This document shows, one piece after another, positions 1 to 7,517 of a DNA stretch of 13,855 nt; the first letter of the stretch is position 1; each line of letters opens with the position of its first letter. Position numbers and translations under genes: made by a program. The notes below the pieces were generated by a model, which saw only the letters and a program-made list of their open reading frames with translations, was not told the DNA's origin and searched no databases. The stretch is from contig JBILBA010000027.1 of assembly GCA_044353905.1 (NCBI GenBank), positions 1-13,855 of the forward strand. Direction: 5' to 3'. This DNA is from MWH-TA3 sp044353905 (GTDB lineage Bacteria; Actinomycetota; Actinomycetes; Actinomycetales; Microbacteriaceae).

Positions 1-1284
1 GTGACGCGTGGCAATGTCTTCGACAACCTGACGGTACTTGGCGGCCTCGGATGCGTAAATGAGGTCGGATTGGTCGAGACGAATCATCGGACGGTTCGTC
101 GGAATCGGTACGACACCCAGTTTGTAGGTCGACCCGAATTCGGCGGCTTCGGTTTCGGCGGTACCCGTCATTCCCGAGAGCTTCTCGTACAGACGGAAAT
201 AGTTCTGCAGCGTGACGGTGGCCAACGTCTGGTTTTCAGCCTTGACCTCGACGCCCTCTTTCGCCTCGATGGCTTGGTGAACACCTTCGTTGTATCGGCG
301 ACCCGACAGAATTCGGCCGGTGTGTTCGTCGACGATAGCAACCTCGCCGTTCATCACGACGTAGTCCTTGTCGCGGCGGAACAATTCCTTCGCCTTGATC
401 GAGTTGTTCAGGAACGAAATGAGTGGCGTGTTGGCCGATTCGTAGAGGTTATCGATTCCGAGATAGTCCTCGACCTTGGTGATTCCGTCTTCCAGGACTC
501 CGATGGTGCGCTTCTTCTCGTCGAATTCATAATCGACATCGCGGACGAGTTTCTCGGCGATCTTCGCGAATTCCCCGAACCAACGGTTCGCTTCGTCGGA
601 CGCCGGACCCGAAATGATCAACGGCGTGCGCGCCTCGTCAATGAGGATCGAGTCGACCTCGTCAACGATGGTGTAAAAGTGTCCGCGCTGAACCATGTCC
701 TGGCGTTGCCACGCCATGTTGTCGCGCAGGTAATCGAAACCAAATTCGTTGTTCGTTCCGTAGGTGATGTCGGCGTTGTACTGCTGACGTCGCACGTCGG
801 GTGATTGGTTGGCGAGGATACAACCGACGGACATCCCAAGCATGCGGAAAATTCGACCCATCAGTTCAGACTGGTACGACGCGAGATAGTCGTTCGTCGT
901 GATGATGTGAACACCGCGCGACGGGATGGCGTTGAGGAAGGCGGACAGGGTTGCGACGAGAGTCTTTCCCTCGCCCGTCTTCATTTCGGCGATGTTGCCG
1001 AGGTGAAGAGCGGCGCCGCCCATGATTTGAACGTCGTAGTGGCGGAAACCGAGAGTTCGCTTCGATGCCTCGCGTACCGCGGCAAATGCTTCGGGAAGAA
1101 GGTCGTCGAGCGATTCTCCGGCCGAGTAACGCTCGCGGAACTGTGCGGTTTCGTCCCGCAATTCCTCGTTCGTCAGTTTGGTAAAGACGTCTTCGAGCGA
1201 GTTGACGACCTCTGCGTAGTGCTTGAGTTTGCGAAGGATCGCACCCTCACCAACGCGCAGGACTTTTTCCAGCAGATTTGCCAC
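1..1284 (-). CDS. secA: Preprotein translocase ATPase SecA (N-terminal 428 residues, cut by window edge)
   Basis: SecA is the cytoplasmic ATPase that drives unfolded preproteins through SecYEG. Reading the minus strand from GTG 1284 gives MANLLEKVLRVGEGAILRKL, a standard actinobacterial SecA1 N-terminus. The Walker A motif MKTGEGKT lies at residues 101-108 and the Walker B/DEAD-type motif DEVD at 208-211, followed by the family sequence SILIDEARTPLIISG. The preprotein cross-linking region follows, and the reading frame is still open at base 1, near a ...VVEDIATRH stretch. The rest of a protein of about 850-950 residues lies outside the window. The start is set by a GGAG element 6-7 nt upstream and by the N-terminal match; the nearby ATG is in another frame. 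The gene follows comF, as in most Actinobacteria, so this is the housekeeping SecA1 and not the accessory SecA2. Identification is secure. Confidence 0.97.
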   Translation of the reverse strand, partial: MANLLEKVLRVGEGAILRKLKHYAEVVNSLEDVFTKLTNEELRDETAQFRERYSAGESLDDLLPEAFAAVREASKRTLGFRHYDVQIMGGAALHLGNIAEMKTGEGKTLVATLSAFLNAIPSRGVHIITTNDYLASYQSELMGRIFRMLGMSVGCILANQSPDVRRQQYNADITYGTNNEFGFDYLRDNMAWQRQDMVQRGHFYTIVDEVDSILIDEARTPLIISGPASDEANRWFGEFAKIAEKLVRDVDYEFDEKKRTIGVLEDGITKVEDYLGIDNLYESANTPLISFLNNSIKAKELFRRDKDYVVMNGEVAIVDEHTGRILSGRRYNEGVHQAIEAKEGVEVKAENQTLATVTLQNYFRLYEKLSGMTGTAETEAAEFGSTYKLGVVPIPTNRPMIRLDQSDLIYASEAAKYRQVVEDIATRH

Positions 1285-1341
1285 TCGGCACTCCGTTTCA
1301 TGAGTCAATACAGCATTTGAGGTTCCGTATCGGCGTGCTGT

Positions 1342-2013
1342 CTATTCTACGGTGAAACGATTTGGGCTTCCACGCCGAACCTCTATCGGTGAAAACCGGT
1401 CCAGCGGGGGAACCCTAGCGTCGGCCTTTGGCTCGGCAATCGCAACCACGAGAACTCCGATCACGCGCAGTCCCGCCGTGACACAGGCGTCTGTCGCGGC
1501 GTCGATTGATGCACCCGTCGTCATCACGTCATCGACAATGACGACACGGGAACCGACGGGCGGTCGGCGCGAGCCGACGTGGATGGTCCGGCGCCGCCGC
1601 TCTGAACGGTGACGACCACGTTGTGTGCCACGGTCGTCCATTCGGAGGCAGTTCGCGACCGTGAGTTCCGTGGCTTGGGCGACGGCAGTGCCCAGACCGT
1701 ATCCTCGTGCGAGAAACCCAGGTCGCGACGACGGGACGGGAACTGCAACGGCGTCACCCCACGGCATCGCCGCGTCACGGAGTGCACCGCCGAGACGTCG
1801 AATCGCGGCGTGAGCACCGCGGTGTTTCGCTGCAAGGATGAGCGATCGAAGTCCCCCGCGATACGGTCCGAGGGCAACAATGGGGACGCCACGCGACGTG
1901 GTCGCGCGATACGGGATTCCCGTGAAGCGCCTGATGCAGGTGTCGCACACCACGACCCCCCAGGTGGCACAACCGACACAACGGGTGTCAAAGAACTGTT
2001 CAAAAGGATTCAC
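1342..2013 (-). CDS. comF: ComF-family phosphoribosyltransferase with N-terminal zinc finger
   Basis: This is a 223-residue ComF/GntX-type protein. Four cysteines at C12, C15, C23 and C26 (CxxC...CxxC) form the N-terminal zinc finger. The family block VPVPSSRPGFLARGYGLG lies at about 91-108, a basic RGRHRSERRRR stretch at 132-142, and the PRPP-binding loop VVIVDDVMTTGAS at 157-169. ComF is needed for DNA uptake in competent Bacillus and Haemophilus; its role in Actinobacteria is unsettled, and the substrate of the phosphoribosyltransferase fold is unknown. The GTG at 2013 is the only sensible start, since an in-frame TGA lies two codons upstream. Its ribosome binding site is poor (TTGAGG almost touching the GTG), so translation may be weak. 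It sits 65 nt after lpqB, the usual actinobacterial position. Confidence 0.9.
   Translation of the reverse strand: MNPFEQFFDTRCVGCATWGVVVCDTCIRRFTGIPYRATTSRGVPIVALGPYRGGLRSLILAAKHRGAHAAIRRLGGALRDAAMPWGDAVAVPVPSSRPGFLARGYGLGTAVAQATELTVANCLRMDDRGTQRGRHRSERRRRTIHVGSRRPPVGSRVVIVDDVMTTGASIDAATDACVTAGLRVIGVLVVAIAEPKADARVPPLDRFSPIEVRRGSPNRFTVE
1344..1349 (-). promoter_or_regulatory. Possible -10 box for secA inside the end of comF
   Basis: On the minus strand the hexamer TAGAAT (5 of 6 to TATAAT) overlaps the last codons of comF. It would start a transcript near 1337, leaving a leader of about 53 nt before the secA GTG. No good -35 sits 16-18 nt upstream (the best is TGGAAG), so the call rests on the -10 alone. 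The 57-base comF-secA gap holds nothing else convincing. Confidence 0.3.
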
Positions 2014-2078
2014 GCCTCAACCGTGTCGAAATCGAGGCCGAGGAGACGGGTGCGACGCCTCGCGGTGGATAACTCGCG

Positions 2079-3719
2079 CTAGCGCTGGGTTGCGAGTACG
2101 TCGGCGGGGACACCCGTCGATTGCCACCCCGCGCCGCGCGGTTTCCACAACTGGCCGTTTCCCGCGATGACAACGAGACCCGTGATCCCGGTGTTGCCTC
2201 CCGAAATCCGTACCGGATTCTGGGGCTGCCCTAGAAGTCGCGAACTTCCACCCACCGTCCCCAGTTCGGCATGGACCACGCCGTTGCGATTACCAAGAAC
2301 GGCGACATGCGTCGAGTCTGCCCACGCGAGATCGATGATCGATTCTGCGGCAATTGTCAGTCGCCGAAAACCGTTGACCCCCGTCGGTCGACCGGAATCA
2401 TCGACCGAGATGGAGCCGACGAGGATGTACCCGCGCCCGCGGTCATTGATACCGATGGCGACCCGCGCCCCTTCGCGCGATACCTCTAGGCCGACAATCT
2501 CTGCCGCGCGAGGCCACGGCCCGCCAAGGTCGATCCTGCCACCGCCGATCGAAACAGACACCTGATTCGGCGTCGTCGGGTCGACCCACCACACCGAACG
2601 GGACCCATCGATCTGAGGGTCAACCAAGGACACTCGGTCTGAAATCCGTTCCGTTCGATCCGTCAATAGAAATACGCCGGTGCGCGTTCCGATAGCAGCA
2701 GAATTGGTCGTTGCGTCGTACGAGATTGACGTCGGTGTGAGACTCACAATGCGCGACTCGGTGGACCGAATTGATTCAATCTCGGCATCAGTGGAATAAC
2801 CAAACGCCTCGTCATAGAGGATGAGCGGGCGGTCGTCAACGCGTGGGTTCGGATCAATGCCGGGCACCGCCGGAATGGACAATGCAACGCGTTTGACAGA
2901 CATTGTCGTTGCCGTGACGTCAGGGAGTTCGGAGAGGCTGGCGCCCAGTTGCGCGAGCATGTCCTGCTGATCTCGAATCGACGCTTCGACGACTTTGTCG
3001 GAAACGTCCACAGTTGCGTTACCCGCTTCAATCTCGACGGGCGCCGTTACCAGTTCCGAGCCGGACGGAAATGCCGTGGTTGCGTTGGGCAAAAACTGCG
3101 ACGGACCGGCGATGATTGCACGGGCGACGGATGTCACGGGGTCTCCTTGACGAGCGAAAACGCGAACATCCGGGACGAACGCGGTGCGATCGTGGTTGTA
3201 GAAGTAGGCGATGTACTCGTCATAGGTGGACCCAAAGGTCGACTCGGAGACCACCGTAAGGTCGGGAACAACAGAGAGCCGCCACTCGCCATTGATTCGC
3301 GAGAAACCAAACTGCCAATCACGGGATTCGGGCCGCGTCGAGGTGCTGAAGACTCCGCTTTCGTCGACTCGCGAGACGATCGTCGTGAAATAGGTCAACT
3401 CTGTTGCCGAGGAAACTTTGACCGAAGCGTAAATCCCTCGCACGATCGTCTCTCGAGCCGGGTTCCACGTGAGTGCCGTCGCGTCCGTCAGGAAGCTGCG
3501 CGCGATTCGGAAGTTGTTCTGAGGTGCGGCGCCCGCGGCGATAAAGCCATCAAGAATCTCGCGCTGAGTTGCTCCTTCGGCCGGTCCCGCGGGCAGGTAC
3601 TCGATTTCAGTCCCCGACTCCACCGTGATGGGGCCTCCGATGAGTACGGGCCCTGTCGTGGGAATCGTCGCGCATCCGCCGAGGAGCAGAACCGCGAGAG
3701 CGAGCACCGCCCTACGCAT
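2079..3719 (-). CDS. lpqB: Lipoprotein LpqB (MtrAB-associated, GerMN and beta-propeller domains)
   Basis: This 546-residue lipoprotein is the third component of the MtrAB-LpqB system; in mycobacteria it binds the MtrB sensor and modulates MtrA phosphorylation. The N-terminus is a lipoprotein signal peptide: MRR, a hydrophobic core, then lipobox LGGC with the lipidated cysteine at C16. An LpqB N-terminal domain spans roughly 48-165 and a GerMN (sporulation/germination-type) domain about 190-275, including VFARQGDPVTSVARAIIAGP. The remainder to 546 is beta-rich and fits the LpqB propeller. The ATG at 3719 overlaps the mtrB stop by 8 nt and is preceded by GAGGAAACCG, a good ribosome binding site, so translation is probably coupled to mtrB. 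The stop lies in the 10-bp palindrome GCGCTAGCGC. It acts on the outer face of the cytoplasmic membrane. Confidence 0.95.
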   Translation of the reverse strand: MRRAVLALAVLLLGGCATIPTTGPVLIGGPITVESGTEIEYLPAGPAEGATQREILDGFIAAGAAPQNNFRIARSFLTDATALTWNPARETIVRGIYASVKVSSATELTYFTTIVSRVDESGVFSTSTRPESRDWQFGFSRINGEWRLSVVPDLTVVSESTFGSTYDEYIAYFYNHDRTAFVPDVRVFARQGDPVTSVARAIIAGPSQFLPNATTAFPSGSELVTAPVEIEAGNATVDVSDKVVEASIRDQQDMLAQLGASLSELPDVTATTMSVKRVALSIPAVPGIDPNPRVDDRPLILYDEAFGYSTDAEIESIRSTESRIVSLTPTSISYDATTNSAAIGTRTGVFLLTDRTERISDRVSLVDPQIDGSRSVWWVDPTTPNQVSVSIGGGRIDLGGPWPRAAEIVGLEVSREGARVAIGINDRGRGYILVGSISVDDSGRPTGVNGFRRLTIAAESIIDLAWADSTHVAVLGNRNGVVHAELGTVGGSSRLLGQPQNPVRISGGNTGITGLVVIAGNGQLWKPRGAGWQSTGVPADVLATQR

Positions 3720-5283
3720 CGGTTTCCTCGGCGATCGGCGGCAGTCCGAGTGGTGAAACGGGGTCCACCGCGCCGCCCTGCGGAATCGTCAGTCGGAAAC
3801 ATGCGCCGGCGTTCGGCTCGGACCAGACGTCGATGACACCCCCGTGGAGTTTGGCGTAGCCGAGCGCGATTGCGAGGCCTAACCCCGTTCCTCCGGATTG
3901 GCGTTGTCGTGAGGGGTCGGCGCGCCAGAATCGGTCGAACACACGCTCGGCATCGGCCGGGGTCATCCCGACGCCGTGGTCGCGAACGGCGAACGACACC
4001 GCGGACGACGTTGAATCGACCCACACTTCGATGGGGCCTCCTTCTCCGTGATCGAGGGCGTTCGACAGGAAGTTGTTCACAATCCGCCGAACTCGACGCG
4101 AATCGAGGTCAACGGGTTTGTGGCCGCCCGGTGCGAAGAGAGTGATTGTTGAACCCTGCGCACGAGCGAGAGTCGTCATTTGATCGATACACGATTGGGC
4201 AAGTGCCGCCGGCGCAACCGGCTCAAGTTCTAGTTCTGCGGCACCGGCGTCGTAGCGGGATAGTTCAATGAGTTCCGCGAGCAACTCTTCGAAGGTTTCA
4301 ATTTGTCGATTGAGCAACTCGGCGGCGCGAGCCGAATCTTTGTCGAACGTTTTGCGCTGCTTGAAGAGCATGCTGCCCGCGAGTTTGATGGTCGTCAGCG
4401 GGGTCCGAAGTTCGTGCGAAACATCAGAGACAAACTGTTGTTGAAGAGTGGAGAGGGTTGCGAGCCGGTTGATCTGACCAGAGATTGATTCCGCCATTCG
4501 GTTGAAGGATCCGGCCAGCTTGGCTGAGACATCGGTACCTTCCACGTTGATTCGTTCGTCGAGGTTACCGTCGGCAAAACGTTCGGCGGTCGCCGCGGTG
4601 GTCATGATGGGTTGAATTGAACGGGTCGTCACAAGCCACACAATGAGTCCCGTGATGGCGACGAAGAAAAGTCCGCCCGTGGCGAGAGCGCTTTGCACGA
4701 AGGCGAGGTTCCCCGCGACGTCCGCCAAGTTGTAGACCAACACGAGGTCGTATCGACCCGCCGTCGGGACGTCGATGTTGGTTCCGGTGACAATTCCCGG
4801 CGACCCGCCAGGAACCTCGACTGATTGGTAGTGAACGTTCGCCCGATCCTCGTGCACCGCTCCTCGAAGCGCATCGCTCACGACCGTCAAGGGGAACCCC
4901 ACCGACGAGGTGCTCGTCATCACCTGGTCGGTGTCCTGCCCTGGTGCTCGCAAGATTGCAAATCCGATGAGTCCGGGGGAATTCGTCGTCGCTCGGATTG
5001 TTGCTTGCGCAGCGGAATTCACCCCTTCGACGTCGATGAAACCCTGGGCGTTGATTGCGCCGTCGAATTGGGCTTGGACACTGCCCGAGACTGATTGAGT
5101 CTCGGAAATCACTTCGTTGCGACGGGACTCGAACAGATTTCGTTCGATTGTGTAGGACAAGAATCCCCCGATGGCAACGACGGCAACGAGCGAAAGTCCA
5201 AGTGAAACCGCGGTCATGCGCAGGCGAAGAGATCCGACCCACGCTCCCCGAGTTTGTCGGACAATTCGGGCGAAAAATCTCAT
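3712..5283 (-). CDS. mtrB: Two-component sensor histidine kinase MtrB
   Basis: This 523-residue membrane kinase phosphorylates MtrA. The order is: transmembrane segment at about 24-46, extracytoplasmic sensor region at about 47-200, second transmembrane segment at about 202-220, HAMP linker at about 221-275, then the HisKA helix with phospho-accepting H290 in VSDVSHELRTPLT. The HATPase domain follows, with N-box IVNNFLSNALDHG (401-413), G1 box DHGVGM (435-440), F-box RFW (451-453) and G2 box GTGLGL (465-470). All catalytic motifs are intact. In mycobacteria MtrB localises to the septum and poles and links envelope state to division. The ATG at 5283 overlaps the mtrA TGA as ATGA, with no clear ribosome binding site, so translation probably depends on termination of mtrA. 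It overlaps lpqB at its own 3' end. Confidence 0.96.
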   Translation of the reverse strand: MRFFARIVRQTRGAWVGSLRLRMTAVSLGLSLVAVVAIGGFLSYTIERNLFESRRNEVISETQSVSGSVQAQFDGAINAQGFIDVEGVNSAAQATIRATTNSPGLIGFAILRAPGQDTDQVMTSTSSVGFPLTVVSDALRGAVHEDRANVHYQSVEVPGGSPGIVTGTNIDVPTAGRYDLVLVYNLADVAGNLAFVQSALATGGLFFVAITGLIVWLVTTRSIQPIMTTAATAERFADGNLDERINVEGTDVSAKLAGSFNRMAESISGQINRLATLSTLQQQFVSDVSHELRTPLTTIKLAGSMLFKQRKTFDKDSARAAELLNRQIETFEELLAELIELSRYDAGAAELELEPVAPAALAQSCIDQMTTLARAQGSTITLFAPGGHKPVDLDSRRVRRIVNNFLSNALDHGEGGPIEVWVDSTSSAVSFAVRDHGVGMTPADAERVFDRFWRADPSRQRQSGGTGLGLAIALGYAKLHGGVIDVWSEPNAGACFRLTIPQGGAVDPVSPLGLPPIAEETDA

Positions 5284-5966
5284 GCGGACGTTATTTCACC
5301 CGCGCGATAGCCGACGCCGCGAACGGTGAGGACAATCTTCGGGTCGTCGACGTCGCGTTCGACCTTGGAACGCAGCCGTTGCACGTGCACGTTGACCAAC
5401 CTCGTGTCTGCCTTGTACTGATAACCCCACACTTGTTCCAGGAGCGCTTCCCGCGAGAACACCTCGGTTGGACGGGACGCGAGCGTGTGTAGCAACTCGA
5501 ATTCGAGAGGCGTGAGTGAGATGGGCACACCATCGCGCGAAACGACGTGACCGCGCAGGTCGATCACGATGTCTCCGACTCCCAGTGAACTGGACGAGGT
5601 GGGAAGAGGGCGTCTCATGCACGCGCGAATTCGAGCGCTGAGGATTTGCTCGTTGAAGGGTTTTTCGACATAGTCATCCGCGCCCGCTTCGAGTCCGTGG
5701 ATGATGTCCTGCGGGTCGGTTCGCGCGGTCAACATGATGATGGGTGTTCCCGAATAATCGCGAATCGAGCGGCACACCGCAATTCCGTCAATCCCTGGCA
5801 GGTTGAGGTCGAGCAGGACAAGGTGCGGCTGGTACTCGTCAAAGAATTCCAGCGCTTGCGGTCCGCTGGTGGCGACGCGCGTGTCGTACCCTTCTGCGCG
5901 TAAGAACAGTTCGAGGACTTCACCGATGCTGGGGTCGTCATCGACGATCAAGATGCGTGCGAGCAT
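5280..5966 (-). CDS. mtrA: Two-component response regulator MtrA (OmpR/PhoB family)
   Basis: This 228-residue response regulator has an N-terminal receiver domain with acidic pocket D9/D10, phospho-acceptor D53 in LLDLNLPG, switch T80 and K102 in EKPF. A short serine-rich linker near 124-128 (SSSSS) leads to an OmpR-type winged-helix domain, including LTPLEFELLHTLA, LLEQVWGY, the recognition helix with VNVHVQRLRSKVE, and the wing VRGVGYRAG. MtrA is the conserved, often essential, actinobacterial regulator of cell-wall, division and replication genes. ATG 5966 is preceded by AAGGAGTTGTC, a strong ribosome binding site. The manB stop is 33 nt upstream; that gap contains CAATAGAC, too poor to call a promoter, so cotranscription with manB is possible. 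Its TGA forms an ATGA overlap with mtrB. Confidence 0.96.
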   Translation of the reverse strand: MLARILIVDDDPSIGEVLELFLRAEGYDTRVATSGPQALEFFDEYQPHLVLLDLNLPGIDGIAVCRSIRDYSGTPIIMLTARTDPQDIIHGLEAGADDYVEKPFNEQILSARIRACMRRPLPTSSSSLGVGDIVIDLRGHVVSRDGVPISLTPLEFELLHTLASRPTEVFSREALLEQVWGYQYKADTRLVNVHVQRLRSKVERDVDDPKIVLTVRGVGYRAGEITSA

Positions 5967-5999
5967 GACAACTCCTTCCTCTCGGTTGTGTCTATTGTG

Positions 6000-7442
6000 C
6001 TAACTCTGACGAATTATTGCGAGCGCTTCATCGCGAACAGATGCCATGAGCTCTGCGGTGCCACCTTCGACATTGAGTCTCAGAAGCGGTTCGGTGTTGG
6101 AGGGCCGAACGTTGAACCACCAAAAATCTCGGGCCTCGCCGGCGACGGGCGGAAGAGCCGTGTCGTCGATTGTCCCTCCTGACACGGTGAGCCCGTCGAG
6201 CGCGTCAAACGCTCCGCGGCCCTGGAATGCGTCCCGAATCCGTTCCAACGCGGCGGGAACATCCGTCACAGTCGAGTTGATTTCCCCACTTTGTGCGTAC
6301 GGAGAGTATCGCGCCGAAATACTCGACAAGGGCCCTTCGTGGGAACCAAATTCAGCCAGGACGTGCATCGCAGCAAGCATGCCGTTGTCGGCTCCCCAGA
6401 AATCCCGAAAATAATAGTGAGCGGAGTGCTCGCCACCGAACACCGCACCGCTCTCGCGCATAATGTCTTTGATGAGTGAGTGCCCAACATTCGTGCGAAT
6501 CGGTTTTGCCCCAGCGCCACGAATCACCTCGGGAACGATCATCGAGGTGATCAGATTGTGCAACACCGTGATCGACGAATCGCCCGCGGCGCGAACTCGA
6601 TTGATCTCACGCAGCGCGACAATTGCCGCAACGGCGCTCGGCGAAACAGGGTCACCGTTCTCGTCGACCACGAAGCACCGATCCGCATCGCCATCAAACG
6701 CGAGCCCGATGTCGGCCTTGTGCGCGACTACGGCTTTTTGCAAATCGACCAGGTTAGCGGGCTCGAGTGGGTTTGCTTCATGGTTGGGGAAGGTGCCGTC
6801 CAACTCGAAATAGAGCGGAATGATTTCGAGGGGTAACTCGGGGAGACCCGCGGACGTTCCCAGCACCGCTGGAACAGTCAATCCGCCCATTCCGTTTCCC
6901 GCATCGACAACAACCTTCAACGGTCGGATGGGCGAGAGATCAACGAGTGTTCGAAGGTACGCCGCGTATTCGGCAAGGACGTCGTGGGTTGAGGACTGCC
7001 CGGGTTCTGCCACGGTCGCGATTCCGGATTCCAGATACGCCGCGGCCCGATCGCGAATTGCCGCGAGTCCAGTGTCCAGGCTGATTCCTTGAGCGCCAGC
7101 TCGCGAAAACTTGATGCCGTTGTATGCGGCGGGGTTGTGCGACGCCGTGAACATCGCGGCGGGGGCGTCCCACGAACCAGAAGCGAAATAGGACTCGTCC
7201 GTCGAGCAGAGCCCCAGATTCGTGACGTTCGCGCCGCGGGACGTAGCCCCACGAATGAACGCGGCCGCGAAACCAGGAGACGAGTCGCGCATATCGTGCC
7301 CGACAACGACGGTGCTGCCCGCTGCACCGACCTCGTCAACGAAACCCGCAGCGAGCGCCTCGACAACATCGTCCGTCAATTCGGAACCCACAAGTCCGCG
7401 TACGTCATAAGTTTTGACGAACCGGGTCAAATCGACAGTCAT
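6000..7442 (-). CDS. manB: Phosphomannomutase/phosphoglucomutase ManB
   Basis: This 480-residue alpha-D-phosphohexomutase interconverts mannose-6-P and mannose-1-P (and possibly the glucose phosphates), the step between ManA and GDP-mannose synthesis. The phosphoserine loop TASHNP is at 99-104 (S101), the Mg-binding loop DGDADR at 250-255, the sugar-specificity loop GGEHSAH at 336-342, and the phosphate-contacting loop RPSNTEP at 446-452. All four are intact and the length is normal. ATG 7442 has a GAAGG ribosome binding site 6 nt upstream. A weak -10 candidate, TATCGT, occupies 7467-7472 on the minus strand without a recognisable -35. In many Actinobacteria manB lies next to a SIS-domain protein, manA and ahcY; here manA is about 5 kb away and manB directly precedes mtrA. 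Confidence 0.95.
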   Translation of the reverse strand: MTVDLTRFVKTYDVRGLVGSELTDDVVEALAAGFVDEVGAAGSTVVVGHDMRDSSPGFAAAFIRGATSRGANVTNLGLCSTDESYFASGSWDAPAAMFTASHNPAAYNGIKFSRAGAQGISLDTGLAAIRDRAAAYLESGIATVAEPGQSSTHDVLAEYAAYLRTLVDLSPIRPLKVVVDAGNGMGGLTVPAVLGTSAGLPELPLEIIPLYFELDGTFPNHEANPLEPANLVDLQKAVVAHKADIGLAFDGDADRCFVVDENGDPVSPSAVAAIVALREINRVRAAGDSSITVLHNLITSMIVPEVIRGAGAKPIRTNVGHSLIKDIMRESGAVFGGEHSAHYYFRDFWGADNGMLAAMHVLAEFGSHEGPLSSISARYSPYAQSGEINSTVTDVPAALERIRDAFQGRGAFDALDGLTVSGGTIDDTALPPVAGEARDFWWFNVRPSNTEPLLRLNVEGGTAELMASVRDEALAIIRQS

Positions 7443-7517
7443 TCGTTACCTTCCATCGGTCTGTTCACGATACCGCACGAGGTTCCACCGCGCCGAGGTG
7501 GCGAATAGGCTGGATTC
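7443..7517. other. Divergent intergenic region between manB and the zincin-like gene
   Basis: This 75-nt gap carries start signals for both genes: the manB ribosome binding site on the minus strand and the TAGGCT box on the plus strand. It also holds an inverted repeat, CCACC (7485-7489) and GGTGG (7497-7501) with a 7-nt spacer, lying across the -35 to -10 spacer of the plus-strand promoter. It could be an operator or a chance GC-rich repeat. Confidence 0.4.
7506..7511 (+). promoter_or_regulatory. -10 box TAGGCT, probable leaderless promoter for the zincin-like gene
   Basis: TAGGCT fits the actinobacterial TAnnnT -10 pattern and ends 6 nt before ATG 7518. Transcription would start at or within a base or two of the A of ATG. 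No ribosome binding site is present. The TAG of the box is also the in-frame stop upstream of the gene, so the CDS cannot start earlier. A 17-nt spacing gives TTCCAC (7483-7488) as a poor -35. Confidence 0.5.

Noticed and set aside
1..1320. Long open plus-strand frames (1-804 and 805-1320) antisense to secA
   Set aside because: They are shadows of the secA coding pattern. The minus strand encodes clear SecA motifs over the same bases, and the plus-strand products resemble no family.
1310..1341. Inverted repeat ACAGCA/TGCTGT directly after the comF stop, as a terminator
   Set aside because: Six-base arms with a 20-nt loop and no T-tract on the minus strand; too weak for an intrinsic terminator.
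2064..2072. DnaA-box-like TTATCCACC (minus strand) in the lpqB-comF gap
   Set aside because: One mismatch to TTATCCACA and isolated. A few such matches are expected by chance in a window of this length, and there is no cluster of boxes or AT-rich unwinding region.
2076..2085. Perfect palindrome GCGCTAGCGC over the lpqB stop codon
   Set aside because: Ten bases, GC-rich, with no loop and no T-tract. It could be a protein or methylation site, but nothing supports a function.
2949..3836. 295-codon plus-strand frame antisense to lpqB and the end of mtrB
   Set aside because: Arg/Gly-rich composition typical of an antisense frame, no recognisable domain, no ribosome binding site, and it crosses a coupled gene junction on the other strand.
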